Positions 45,451 through 53,031 of a stretch of DNA of 64,000 nucleotides are shown here, in pieces (positions within the stretch are counted from its first letter, which is position 1; each line of letters starts with the position of its first letter). The translations under genes were made by a program, and so were the position numbers. Where the stretch lies: positions 186,001 through 250,000 of the forward strand of contig CAKVLP010000001.1 of NCBI GenBank assembly GCA_934757825.1. Reading direction: 5' to 3'. Origin of the DNA: an uncultured Clostridia bacterium. GTDB lineage: Bacteria > Bacillota > Clostridia > Christensenellales > UBA1242. The notes beneath the pieces were generated by a model. The model was not told where the DNA came from and did no database searches. It worked only from the letters and a program-made list of their open reading frames with translations.

Positions 45451-46239
45451 TTATTTGCTTGTAGTCTTATAAATCGCGTTAATTAAGCAACTTGTAGGCA
45501 AAAATCTGCTAACAAAATGAAGAAGTTTCATTTTTCCGCTAATTATGTACATAGGTTTTGTGCGTTTTTTATAACCAACTTTTAGGGCGCATTGAGCAAC
45601 CTTAATTGGATCCATTCGCTTTTTGTCAGCCTCTTCGCTATCAAAACGCGCTTGCGCCGAAAGTGGTCTATCGCCGTAGCGCTCGTTTGTTTCAAGCACA
45701 ACAGTTTTGTTTTTAGTAAAGTTGGTGCGAATATTTCCAGGGCAAAGTGCCACAACGTCTATTCCATAATCTTTAAGTTCGTTTCGCTGTGCATAACTTA
45801 GTGTCAAAACTGCCGATTTCGATGCACCATACATACTGCGATATGGCATTGGGAATAGCGCCATACAACTGCTAATGTTTATAATTCTCCCGCCTTTTTG
45901 CATAAGTGGAAGCGCATATCTTGTGCAATTGATAACCCCATAAACGTTTACGGCAAATTGCTTTTCGATTGCTTTGGTTGGAATTAGTTCCAACACGCCA
46001 TTAAGCCCGTAGCCCGCGTTGTTTATCAATATATCCACTCTGCCAAATTTCTCTTTTATCTTCTCAAAACAGTCCTTAATGTTTTCCTCGTCGGTCACAT
46101 CGCAATAGTAAAAGTTTTCTATTCCCTCTCCGCCCATATTGGCAAGCGTAACCACAGTGTCGCCTTTTGCCTTGTATAGTTCGGCGGTTTTTAATCCTAT
46201 TCCACTAGTCGCGCCAGTAATAACCACAACTTTATTCAT
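45451..46239 (-). CDS. Short-chain dehydrogenase/reductase
   Basis: The 262-residue SDR enzyme has a Rossmann NAD(P)-binding domain. TGATSGIG at residues 8-15 binds the cofactor, CDV near 47-49 contacts adenine, NNAGYG near 73 is structural, and the catalytic Ser in INISSCMALF and Tyr-x-x-x-Lys in YGASKSAVL near 137-141 are present. PGNIRTNF matches the classic SDR pattern after the active site. The C-terminal 40 residues resemble acyl-dihydroxyacetone-phosphate-type or retinol-type SDRs. Substrate is unknown. A single gene next to the DnaA-box region. Confidence 0.9.
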   Translation of the reverse strand: MNKVVVITGATSGIGLKTAELYKAKGDTVVTLANMGGEGIENFYYCDVTDEENIKDCFEKIKEKFGRVDILINNAGYGLNGVLELIPTKAIEKQFAVNVYGVINCTRYALPLMQKGGRIINISSCMALFPMPYRSMYGASKSAVLTLSYAQRNELKDYGIDVVALCPGNIRTNFTKNKTVVLETNERYGDRPLSAQARFDSEEADKKRMDPIKVAQCALKVGYKKRTKPMYIISGKMKLLHFVSRFLPTSCLINAIYKTTSK

Positions 46240-46716
46240 TTTTTACCTTCCATAATTTTAAAGATAATATATTATATAATATAGGTATTTAAAAAACAAA
46301 CAAATTGAATATTTTTTTATTCACAAAAACCGCACGCTACACATACTATGAAGTGTATATAAATTGTATATCACATTCAATTTATATACCCTCCCCTTCT
46401 TCCAACTTTTTAAGTTGTTTATATAAAACCCCCTATTTACTTGTCTAAATAGGGGGTTTTTATTGAAAAGTATAAGTTATCCACAAAATCACAGTGGAAT
46501 TTTTATAAATTTTGATGAATAAATATAAATTATTGAATAAAAACACAATTTTTTGAATTTTTACACACTTTTTCACCGAAGTTATCCACTTATCCACATT
46601 GAAAAGTGGAATTATCCACAAAAAGTTTTCTAAATTTGTTCTAATTTACCCAAAAATGTGAATAAGTGTGCCAAATTTTTTGAGTTATACACAATAAATT
46701 TGATATTTATGCCACA
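46240..46716. other. DnaA-box cluster in AT-rich intergenic region (candidate origin or DnaA-titration site)
   Basis: Six exact TTATNCACA boxes lie at 46317-46325 (TTATTCACA), 46477-46485, 46590-46598 and 46612-46620 (TTATCCACA), 46657-46665 (reverse, TTATTCACA) and 46685-46693 (TTATACACA). A near match TTATCCACT is at 46582-46590, directly joined to the next box. The region between boxes, about 46500-46570, is very AT-rich and could unwind. A strong terminator divides the first box from the rest. No ORF is supported. DnaA binding is well founded on box sequence; whether this is oriC, a DnaA-binding cluster that controls initiation, or a regulatory region cannot be decided here. Confidence 0.8.
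46423..46462. terminator. Strong terminator inside the DnaA-box region
   Basis: A stem of about 15 bp, AAAACCCCCTATTTA / TAAATAGGGGGTTTT, with a 6-nt loop, has A and T runs on both sides. It ends the minus-strand vanW transcript before it could reach the SDR gene. Confidence 0.92.
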
Positions 46717-48243
46717 CTATGGACAAAATGCGGTTGGAACCACGCCTTGCATATTATCCGAATTTATGCACTCGTTTGTATCTTGTATAAGTTCCACATC
46801 GCTCTCAATTGCCTCCATTCCAGCAGGTGGAGTTTTGGCGCCCTCTATCACTATGCCGTTTTGAGGTCGGTAGGTTTCGTGGCGAAGCTCACGCTCTTCC
46901 ACAAGTTTGCCGTCCTTATATGTTTGCAAATATGATATTGCCTCGTAGCCCTCGCGTGGATATGACAATCTATAATACTCGCCCCTAAACAAAACCTTGT
47001 CGCTATATTCGCCTTTTTCGTCCACTTTGACCACGTCGCCACTATGTGCGATTACTTGCACGGTTTCACTACGCGTATCGTAAGTAACACCCTCAGCATT
47101 TAAAGCGCTATATAGTTCCACCGAGACCGATTTAGCGTCGGAGAAAGTGTGGATATATATGTCTTTTCCAGTGTTATTTGTAAATTTTAAATCAGACAAA
47201 TATTCTGCTACCATAGCGTCAAGCGCAAGAGGCACATATTTGACTGGGAGCGTATGTTTGTGGACTTCGTCGATTGTAACTCCCGCACGAAGAAGCGCGT
47301 TATATAGTGTTGTGCTTGCTTGGCATATTCCGCCACCAACGCCATCGACAAATCGGCTATTGTAAATTACGGTTGCTGTTTTGTAGCCCGCTTCCAAGGT
47401 GTGCGGTCCAGTAATTTTGTTAAACGACACAGTTTCGCCATTTTTCAAAATGTAGCCATCAAACTTTTCAAGTGCAAGTTTAACGTTGTGTTTTCTATTT
47501 CCAGTGCTATCCGCAACATTTGTGCTAAACTTTGCTACAAGTTTTGTGCTATTTATGTTGTCCTCCTTGGTGCAATCGGCAGGTTGTTCGAATGTTGGCA
47601 CCTCCACGACAACTTTGTTGTTTTTAAGGAATTGGTTGTTTATCATCTCGTAAAGAAGTGACTTATCCGCCCTTAGTCCCGACTTACTTTCGCTTATTTC
47701 AAACATTTTGTCTGCTTGCGGGTCAAACTTTATTTCGCTATTTACAGGTTCAACCTCAATCTCGCTAATAACTTCCTCGATTTTTTCGTCAAGTCCAACA
47801 AATAGGTAGTTAAAGGCGATGTTTAGGTTTTTGCCGTCCATACTATTTAGATAATCCACTTGGCTTTCGTACGAGCCCACTTCGCTTTCGCGGTTTTGCG
47901 CCATATCGAGGATTGTGTGAATGTCGCTATTGACCTCAAAATCCTTCTTTGTAAAGTTCCAATTTCTATCATTATAACTTAGTGTCAAATCAAACTCTTT
48001 TGCGTTTTCACTAAACACTTGCGTCAGATATTCCACCGCGCGTTCGTTGTTCATTCCAGCGATATTGTAGCCGTTTATGGTTGTGCCGTTGCCAAAGGTT
48101 TTTTCACTTTTACCTTGCAGAATGTAAAACTGCCCGACCACCACCATAACCATCACAAACGCCAAAAGCGTCAGCGCCATAAAGACCCTGGTTGTATTGT
48201 CGCTCGTTTTTTTAACCGCTTTTTTCGCTCTACCCTTAGACAT
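46717..48243 (-). CDS. VanW family protein, membrane anchored
   Basis: The 508-residue protein has a basic cytoplasmic start, one membrane helix (about residues 18-42), two peptidoglycan-binding-like (PG_binding_4/YoaR) repeats at about 45-235, and a VanW domain at about 245-390. The latter carries FNKITGPHTLEAGYKTA and VDGVGGGICQASTTLYNALL, the family signature. A G5-like or beta-rich segment follows and the tail is Pro/Glu-rich. VanW proteins occur in vancomycin clusters but most are housekeeping envelope proteins of unknown reaction. I chose ATG 48243 over GTG 48255 because GAGG precedes it; that GAGG lies in the stem of a hairpin-T structure. Confidence 0.9.
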   Translation of the reverse strand: MSKGRAKKAVKKTSDNTTRVFMALTLLAFVMVMVVVGQFYILQGKSEKTFGNGTTINGYNIAGMNNERAVEYLTQVFSENAKEFDLTLSYNDRNWNFTKKDFEVNSDIHTILDMAQNRESEVGSYESQVDYLNSMDGKNLNIAFNYLFVGLDEKIEEVISEIEVEPVNSEIKFDPQADKMFEISESKSGLRADKSLLYEMINNQFLKNNKVVVEVPTFEQPADCTKEDNINSTKLVAKFSTNVADSTGNRKHNVKLALEKFDGYILKNGETVSFNKITGPHTLEAGYKTATVIYNSRFVDGVGGGICQASTTLYNALLRAGVTIDEVHKHTLPVKYVPLALDAMVAEYLSDLKFTNNTGKDIYIHTFSDAKSVSVELYSALNAEGVTYDTRSETVQVIAHSGDVVKVDEKGEYSDKVLFRGEYYRLSYPREGYEAISYLQTYKDGKLVEERELRHETYRPQNGIVIEGAKTPPAGMEAIESDVELIQDTNECINSDNMQGVVPTAFCP

Positions 48244-48278
48244 AAAAAACCTCACACTTTTTTATTTTAGTATGAGGT
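48244..48278 (-). terminator. Terminator of cca that overlaps the vanW ribosome binding site
   Basis: On the minus strand ACCTCATAC / GTGTGAGGT (48270-48278 with 48249-48257) is a 9-bp stem with one T-G pair followed by T6, then the vanW ATG. The vanW Shine-Dalgarno GAGG is in the 3' arm. Confidence 0.7.
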
Positions 48279-48299
48279 ATTTTTTATTATATATTCACT

Positions 48300-49550
48300 T
48301 TATTTGCTCGTTTTTATTGTCGCAAGCACCTTTTTAAGTTCGGCATTTTCGTTTTTCACTTTTCCCATAAGACACATATCAAACAACAGTTTTTGGATTT
48401 GCGAAATCTTGTTTTGTGGCACAAATGTGGCAATCTCTTCCGCCGTAATTTGCAACTGGCTTATGTTTAGCGGAACCCCACCAAGTTTTAGTTCCAACAC
48501 CTTTTCGCTCACTGGCTTAACGTCGCAAAACACATTAACCGCCGACCTTTGCACATCGGTCAAATTGTGATAGTTTATGGCGACCAACTCATTAAGAGGC
48601 TTAAACCTAATTTGCTGAAAAACAAGATATGCGCGAGTTAAATTACACGCCAAATCGCGGGGAAGTCTAAGCACATTGCTTAGCATCATCACATCGCAAT
48701 TTATTTGCCCCTCTTGCATATATCTAAACTCATATTTGTTGGCAAGATACAACATTAAAAACGCTAGGAATTTAGACTCTTTTGGAGATTTTAAGAATCT
48801 TTTGTAGTCATCGGATTTAATGTTAATTTGAAAGCCCTCGTTAAGATTTCCAAAAAGATATTTGTACAACTTTAATCCATTAAAATATATTAAAAACTCG
48901 TTTTTCTGAGCACCATATTTAAACTCGGACAGCACAATTTTTTTAAGTTCGGCATATTTTCGTTCGGGCGAAATGCAGTCCAATTGATACACCATTTCGC
49001 ACGCTGTTTTAAAGGTTTTTGCGTCGATTTTAAAGCCGAGTTCGCAAGCAAATCGCACAAGCCTTAGTATTCTAAGCCCGTCAGAAGAAAACACAAAAAG
49101 CGGTGTTTCAATACATTTGACCACCTTGTTTTGTATGTCGCCGGCACCGTTGTATGGGTCAAAAATTTTACCCGTAGAGATGTTAAAATATATGACGTTG
49201 CAAGTAAAGTCTCTACGCCTTGCGTCGACCATAATGTCATCAACAAACTCCACGCTTTCTGGCGAGTGGTTGCCACGCACGTAGTTTTCACGGCGAAAAG
49301 GCGTGTATTCGTATTGCTCGTCACCGATAGTTATTAGTAACGTGCCAAGTTTTTCGTTAACTCTTTTTACTTTATAGCCCGCGTCAATGCAAATCTTTTC
49401 GACCATGTTGCTTCCAAGTGGTGAGCAAATGTCAATATCGAAACACGGAATATTTAGTATCGCATTACGCACATATCCGCCCACTATATACAACTTGCCG
49501 TCGCATAGTTCCGCCAATCTTTTTAAATTGTCACTAACCTTTATTTCCAT
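48300..49550 (-). CDS. cca: CCA tRNA nucleotidyltransferase
   Basis: This 416-residue class II nucleotidyltransferase adds or repairs the 3' CCA end of tRNAs. Motifs in order: VGGYVRNAIL at residues about 23-32, DIDICS near 38 (catalytic Asp pair), DARRRDFTCNVIYFN near 107-121, DPYNGAGDI near 130, SSDGLRILRLVRFACEL near 153-170 and CISPERKYAELKKI near 190. The usual EDG is SDG, a mild change. The C-terminal helical domain is present. Following genes overlap its terminator. Confidence 0.95.
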   Translation of the reverse strand: MEIKVSDNLKRLAELCDGKLYIVGGYVRNAILNIPCFDIDICSPLGSNMVEKICIDAGYKVKRVNEKLGTLLITIGDEQYEYTPFRRENYVRGNHSPESVEFVDDIMVDARRRDFTCNVIYFNISTGKIFDPYNGAGDIQNKVVKCIETPLFVFSSDGLRILRLVRFACELGFKIDAKTFKTACEMVYQLDCISPERKYAELKKIVLSEFKYGAQKNEFLIYFNGLKLYKYLFGNLNEGFQINIKSDDYKRFLKSPKESKFLAFLMLYLANKYEFRYMQEGQINCDVMMLSNVLRLPRDLACNLTRAYLVFQQIRFKPLNELVAINYHNLTDVQRSAVNVFCDVKPVSEKVLELKLGGVPLNISQLQITAEEIATFVPQNKISQIQKLLFDMCLMGKVKNENAELKKVLATIKTSK

Positions 49551-49582
49551 ATGTTTATTATATCAACAAATCCGCATTTATT

Positions 49583-49628
49583 CAAAACAAAACACCCTTT
49601 ATTTTAACAAATCCACTAAAATAAAGGG
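49583..49628 (-). terminator. Terminator of the second degV gene
   Basis: CCCTTTATTTTA / TAAAATAAAGGG (49595-49606 with 49617-49628) is a 12-bp stem followed on the minus strand by a T-rich run with single G interruptions. Confidence 0.75.
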
Positions 49629-49740
49629 CGTAAATATAATGTATATAAATTTATATTTTTTACGTTAGGAATTAGTCGTGCTGTTTCAAAATTCTGTTTA
49701 TGCTCTTCTAAAAAACGTGTTTCGACAGCCTTTCGGTTTA

Positions 49741-50610
49741 CTATTTAATCCTTTTATCCTCAGTGTAAAATAGTGCAAGTGAGTCGGGTCCGCCGTGGCT
49801 TGCAACGCACGCATTCAATGGGACAATAACCACATCAACATCAAGTTTTTCCGTGATTAGGTTTTTAAGTTCTAGGGCGTCATTTTCACAATCGGCGTGA
49901 GTGATTATTACTCGCTTGCTTTGGTGGTTGTAGTTTTGTACCATTATGTCGGCTAGTTCTTTAATTGCCTTTTTTCTGCCCATAACTTTTCTAAACGGTA
50001 CAATTATTCCGTCGTCGCCCACCCTTAAAACCGGCTTAATTTGTAGCAGGTTTCCGATAAACGCCGTAACCGCTTTAATTCTGCCACCGCGCGCCAAAAA
50101 TTTTAGCGAGTCAAGCGTAAAACTGTGCGCAATGTTAAGTTTTACACTCTCCACAAACTCTTTTGCCTCTTCCACATTAGATATTTTGCCCGCGCACACT
50201 TCGTCCAAAAGCATTTTAACCAAAACACCCACACCACCCGACTGGCAAAGGGAGTCCACCACAACAACTTTATTTTTGTGTTTTGCATTTACTTCTTCCG
50301 ACGCTCTTTGGAAGTTGTTAAATGTGTTGCTCATTCCGCTTGAAAAACTTATGTGAATTACGTCCTTCCCCGTTTCAAGGAGTTTTTCCAAATATTTGGT
50401 TGCCTCGTATTCGTTTACTTGCGAGGTTTTGATAATCGTGCCCGCTCTTAACAGCCTCGCAATTTCCTGCCTTGTGTGTTTTTTCTCATCGGTCTTAAAA
50501 GTTTCGCCGTTAATGTTGTATTCCATTGGGCACACGCAAACTCCATATTTTTCCACAGTTAATTCGTCTATATCGCAAGCGTCCTCCACGCTTATCAAAA
50601 ACTTTTCCAT
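49741..50610 (-). CDS. DegV family fatty-acid-binding protein (second copy)
   Basis: The 289-residue DegV protein has an N-terminal SVEDACDI in place of the usual SD-S-CDI, a TSQVNEYE segment near residue 62, HISFSSGMSNTFNN near 83-96, FLARGGRIKAV near 167 and a C-terminal ACVASHGGPDSLALFY. The fatty acid pocket Ser/Thr residues appear conserved. It differs clearly from the copy at 18422, so the two may favour different acyl chains (inference). It is monocistronic with GGAGG before the ATG and a terminator after the stop. Confidence 0.9.
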   Translation of the reverse strand: MEKFLISVEDACDIDELTVEKYGVCVCPMEYNINGETFKTDEKKHTRQEIARLLRAGTIIKTSQVNEYEATKYLEKLLETGKDVIHISFSSGMSNTFNNFQRASEEVNAKHKNKVVVVDSLCQSGGVGVLVKMLLDEVCAGKISNVEEAKEFVESVKLNIAHSFTLDSLKFLARGGRIKAVTAFIGNLLQIKPVLRVGDDGIIVPFRKVMGRKKAIKELADIMVQNYNHQSKRVIITHADCENDALELKNLITEKLDVDVVIVPLNACVASHGGPDSLALFYTEDKRIK

Positions 50611-50774
50611 ATCTCCTCCGCTAGTAGTAATATTATATGCTTAGTATACAAAGTAAGTATTTTTCTATCAATCTACTTTGATATTAGGCTATTATACTTT
50701 TTGTTTTTGAGCCAATAGACTTTAAAATTATAACTCTACTCACAGTAGAATTGTGCCAAACCGCGTGTAATTGC

Positions 50775-50803
50775 TTGCAATTTTGGCAAAAAAACTGTAT
50801 TAT
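50775..50803 (+). promoter_or_regulatory. Promoter of the XRE-type gene, leaderless geometry
   Basis: TTGCAA (50775-50780) and TATTAT (50798-50803) are spaced by 17 nt. Only 6 nt separate the -10 element from ATG 50810. Confidence 0.7.
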
Positions 50804-50809
50804 GTAAAT

Positions 50810-51409
50810 ATGGACGAATTAAAAAATACAATTGCTAAAAACTTAATATACTATCGCACCCAAGCGAAACTTACGCAATTCGAACTAGCGACCAAACTCA
50901 ATTATTCGGATAAATCCATATCTAAATGGGAGCGTGGCGCGGGAATTCCCGATGTGGTTATTTTAAAACAACTTGCCGATTTGTACGGCATAAAGGTGGA
51001 CGACTTTTTCTCGGAAGAAAACCCAGAGGTTGAACCTGAAAACAAAACACAAAACCTTAACATAAAGCACTTGTTTATAATGCTACTATCGGTCGGACTT
51101 GTTTGGGTTTTGGCGAGCGTGGTGTTTGTGGCGCTTCTTTGGCTAAACATTCCAAAGTCGTGGCTATCTTTTATCACGGCAATTCCAGTAACTATGATTG
51201 TGCTTGTTGTGCTTAGCCGAATTTGGTACAAACCATATATTGTTTGCGTCTTCGTGTCGCTTCTAATCTGGACACTAGCCCTAACAATCTATCTTTTCAC
51301 AATAAAAACTCACAGTTATTATTTGTTTATAATTTGCATTCCACTTCAAGTTTTGGTTGCGCTATGGTTTGTGTTTAGAAGCAAAATATTAAAACAACTT
51401 TCAAAATAA
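50810..51409 (+). CDS. XRE-family regulator fused to a membrane domain
   Basis: The 199-residue protein has an N-terminal Cro/C1-type helix-turn-helix (residues about 6-60: IAKNLIYYRTQAKLTQFELATKLNYSDKSISKWERG with the KW-E-G ending) and four hydrophobic helices at about 85-195. This layout is common in Firmicutes and suggests a membrane-tethered regulator or sensor. The start at ATG 50810 has no ribosome binding site and lies 6 nt after a -10 element; an upstream TTG at 50771 lies within the promoter and is rejected. Target genes are unknown. Confidence 0.88.
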   Translation: MDELKNTIAKNLIYYRTQAKLTQFELATKLNYSDKSISKWERGAGIPDVVILKQLADLYGIKVDDFFSEENPEVEPENKTQNLNIKHLFIMLLSVGLVWVLASVVFVALLWLNIPKSWLSFITAIPVTMIVLVVLSRIWYKPYIVCVFVSLLIWTLALTIYLFTIKTHSYYLFIICIPLQVLVALWFVFRSKILKQLSK

Positions 51410-51570
51410 GATTTCTAAAGCTGTAAACAAATAATAAAAGGCAAATGTTACACCTTCCCAACCCAATCAAGCTCCAACAATCCAAAAATTATTTACAAAT
51501 CTAAATAAAAAAAGCCCCAAATTACTCTGAGGCTTCATATAATATCCGCTAATATTACAAGAAATTATAA

Positions 51571-51602
51571 TTAAAAACTCCCACATTCGGGAGTTTTTTT
51601 AA
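51571..51602. terminator. Bidirectional terminator between the XRE gene and tilS
   Basis: AAACTCCC / GGGAGTTT (51575-51582 with 51589-51596) has T7 on the plus side and T5 on the minus side. It is next to the tilS stop. Confidence 0.85.
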
Positions 51603-52936
51603 AATGTTATAAAGTTTACGCCGTACACTTGGGTTGTGGACTTATCCACTCTTACTTTGTCGCTAATCTCAACACCTGCAACAACTAAAATTTCATTTCC
51701 AAGCGCCAAAACTGGAAGCACGTCTCTAAATCTAGCGGGAACTTTTCGGTCAATGAAGAATTCGTTAAGCGACTTTTTCCCTCCGCCAAATTTTTCAAAA
51801 ACGTCGCCGTTTTTCCTAAAACGCCAAACAGCGTTTTTGTCCACTTTTTTTGCGTCAAACACGTTTTGATATGCGTTTATGTCGACATTGTTTGAAATAT
51901 ACACTTCAAGCACGCCCACTCCTGGCACATTAAATTTGCCACGTTTTAATCTAATAGGTTTTATATCGGCTTTAAGTTTTTTGTTTGTAAATGTTATAAA
52001 TCCATATTCCTTAATAGCCACAACTCCGTTTGGCAAGTTTATTTTTGCACCATTGTCGCCATTGATTGCCAAGTCACACACCATATTAAGGTGCTTTTTC
52101 TCCACGTCAACACTTGCGCCAATAAGTTTTAGGCACTTAAATATCAATCGACTTGTAAGAGAAGGGTTGTTAAGAAAATAACTTGAATACGCCTTAACCG
52201 TGTTGGCACTTTCTCTAACAATTGCGTTTTTACTAATAAGCGAATTTATAAACTCGTTATCTTGCCTACATAGTTTTCCAAATTCGCAAATAGTCGAATC
52301 AGCATTTTGCCACCTATTTCTAATAAGGGGCATAATCATATTGCGGATAAAATTGCGAGAGTAATCATTTTGAAGATTGGTCTCATCTTCCACAAACGGA
52401 ATATCGTTTGCATGGACATATGCTTGGATTTCGGTCTTAGGAGTATAAAGTAGCGGTCTAATAAAACGATCGTCGCGGTTTATTTCCATTCCGCACGCAC
52501 CGGCAACACCCGCGCCTCTAAATATGTTTAACAAAATTGTTTCCGCTTGGTCTTGCATATGATGACCAAGCGCAATCTTGTCAACAACGCCGTCGTCAAG
52601 AAGTTTGTTAAACACTTGATAGCGCCCCTCTCTCGCACCCTGCTCAACGCCAAGTTTTTTGTTGCTACAAAGTTTGTTTATGTCAAGCACGAAACTATAT
52701 AGTTTAATTCCGTTTTTCTCGCAGTAGTTTTTGACAAACAAACTATCATTGGCGCTCGTTTTGCGAAGGGAATGATCGACATTGATTGCTACCAAATTAA
52801 ACTTTAACTTGTGAGTCAAATGCATCAAAACATTAAGCAGACACATACTATCCTGTCCGCCCGAGCACGCAACAGCAATTGTTTCGCCTTCTTTAATTAG
52901 TTTGTTATTAACAACAAATTGTTCAATCTTATTCAT
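51599..52936 (-). CDS. tilS: tRNA(Ile)-lysidine synthase
   Basis: The 445-residue enzyme adds lysine to C34 of tRNA-Ile(CAU), changing its codon reading to AUA. The PP-loop ATPase motif SGGQDSM is near residues 24-30, followed by NVDHSLRKTSANDSLFV near 53-69, GHHMQDQAETILLNIFRGAG near 129-148 and a DETNLQNDYSRNFIR segment near 186. The C-terminal TilS domains follow. ATG 52936 has GAGG upstream. The neighbourhood with spoIIE and yabPQ-divIC matches Bacillus and Clostridia. Confidence 0.95.
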   Translation of the reverse strand: MNKIEQFVVNNKLIKEGETIAVACSGGQDSMCLLNVLMHLTHKLKFNLVAINVDHSLRKTSANDSLFVKNYCEKNGIKLYSFVLDINKLCSNKKLGVEQGAREGRYQVFNKLLDDGVVDKIALGHHMQDQAETILLNIFRGAGVAGACGMEINRDDRFIRPLLYTPKTEIQAYVHANDIPFVEDETNLQNDYSRNFIRNMIMPLIRNRWQNADSTICEFGKLCRQDNEFINSLISKNAIVRESANTVKAYSSYFLNNPSLTSRLIFKCLKLIGASVDVEKKHLNMVCDLAINGDNGAKINLPNGVVAIKEYGFITFTNKKLKADIKPIRLKRGKFNVPGVGVLEVYISNNVDINAYQNVFDAKKVDKNAVWRFRKNGDVFEKFGGGKKSLNEFFIDRKVPARFRDVLPVLALGNEILVVAGVEISDKVRVDKSTTQVYGVNFITF

Positions 52937-53031
52937 CAAAACCTCAATAATTTGTTAATTTTTATATAAAAATGCTAATTTTTAAGCAATTTTTATAATT
53001 ATATAACAAAAAACTAAAATTTTCAAGGTTT

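Noticed and set aside
46240..46716. Firm call of oriC
   Set aside because: DnaA boxes are clear, but no dnaA or dnaN neighbour and no change of gene direction is seen, so only a DnaA-box cluster is claimed.
51505..51535. Second terminator after the XRE gene
   Set aside because: The stem AAGCC/GGCTT is short with mismatches and has no T run.
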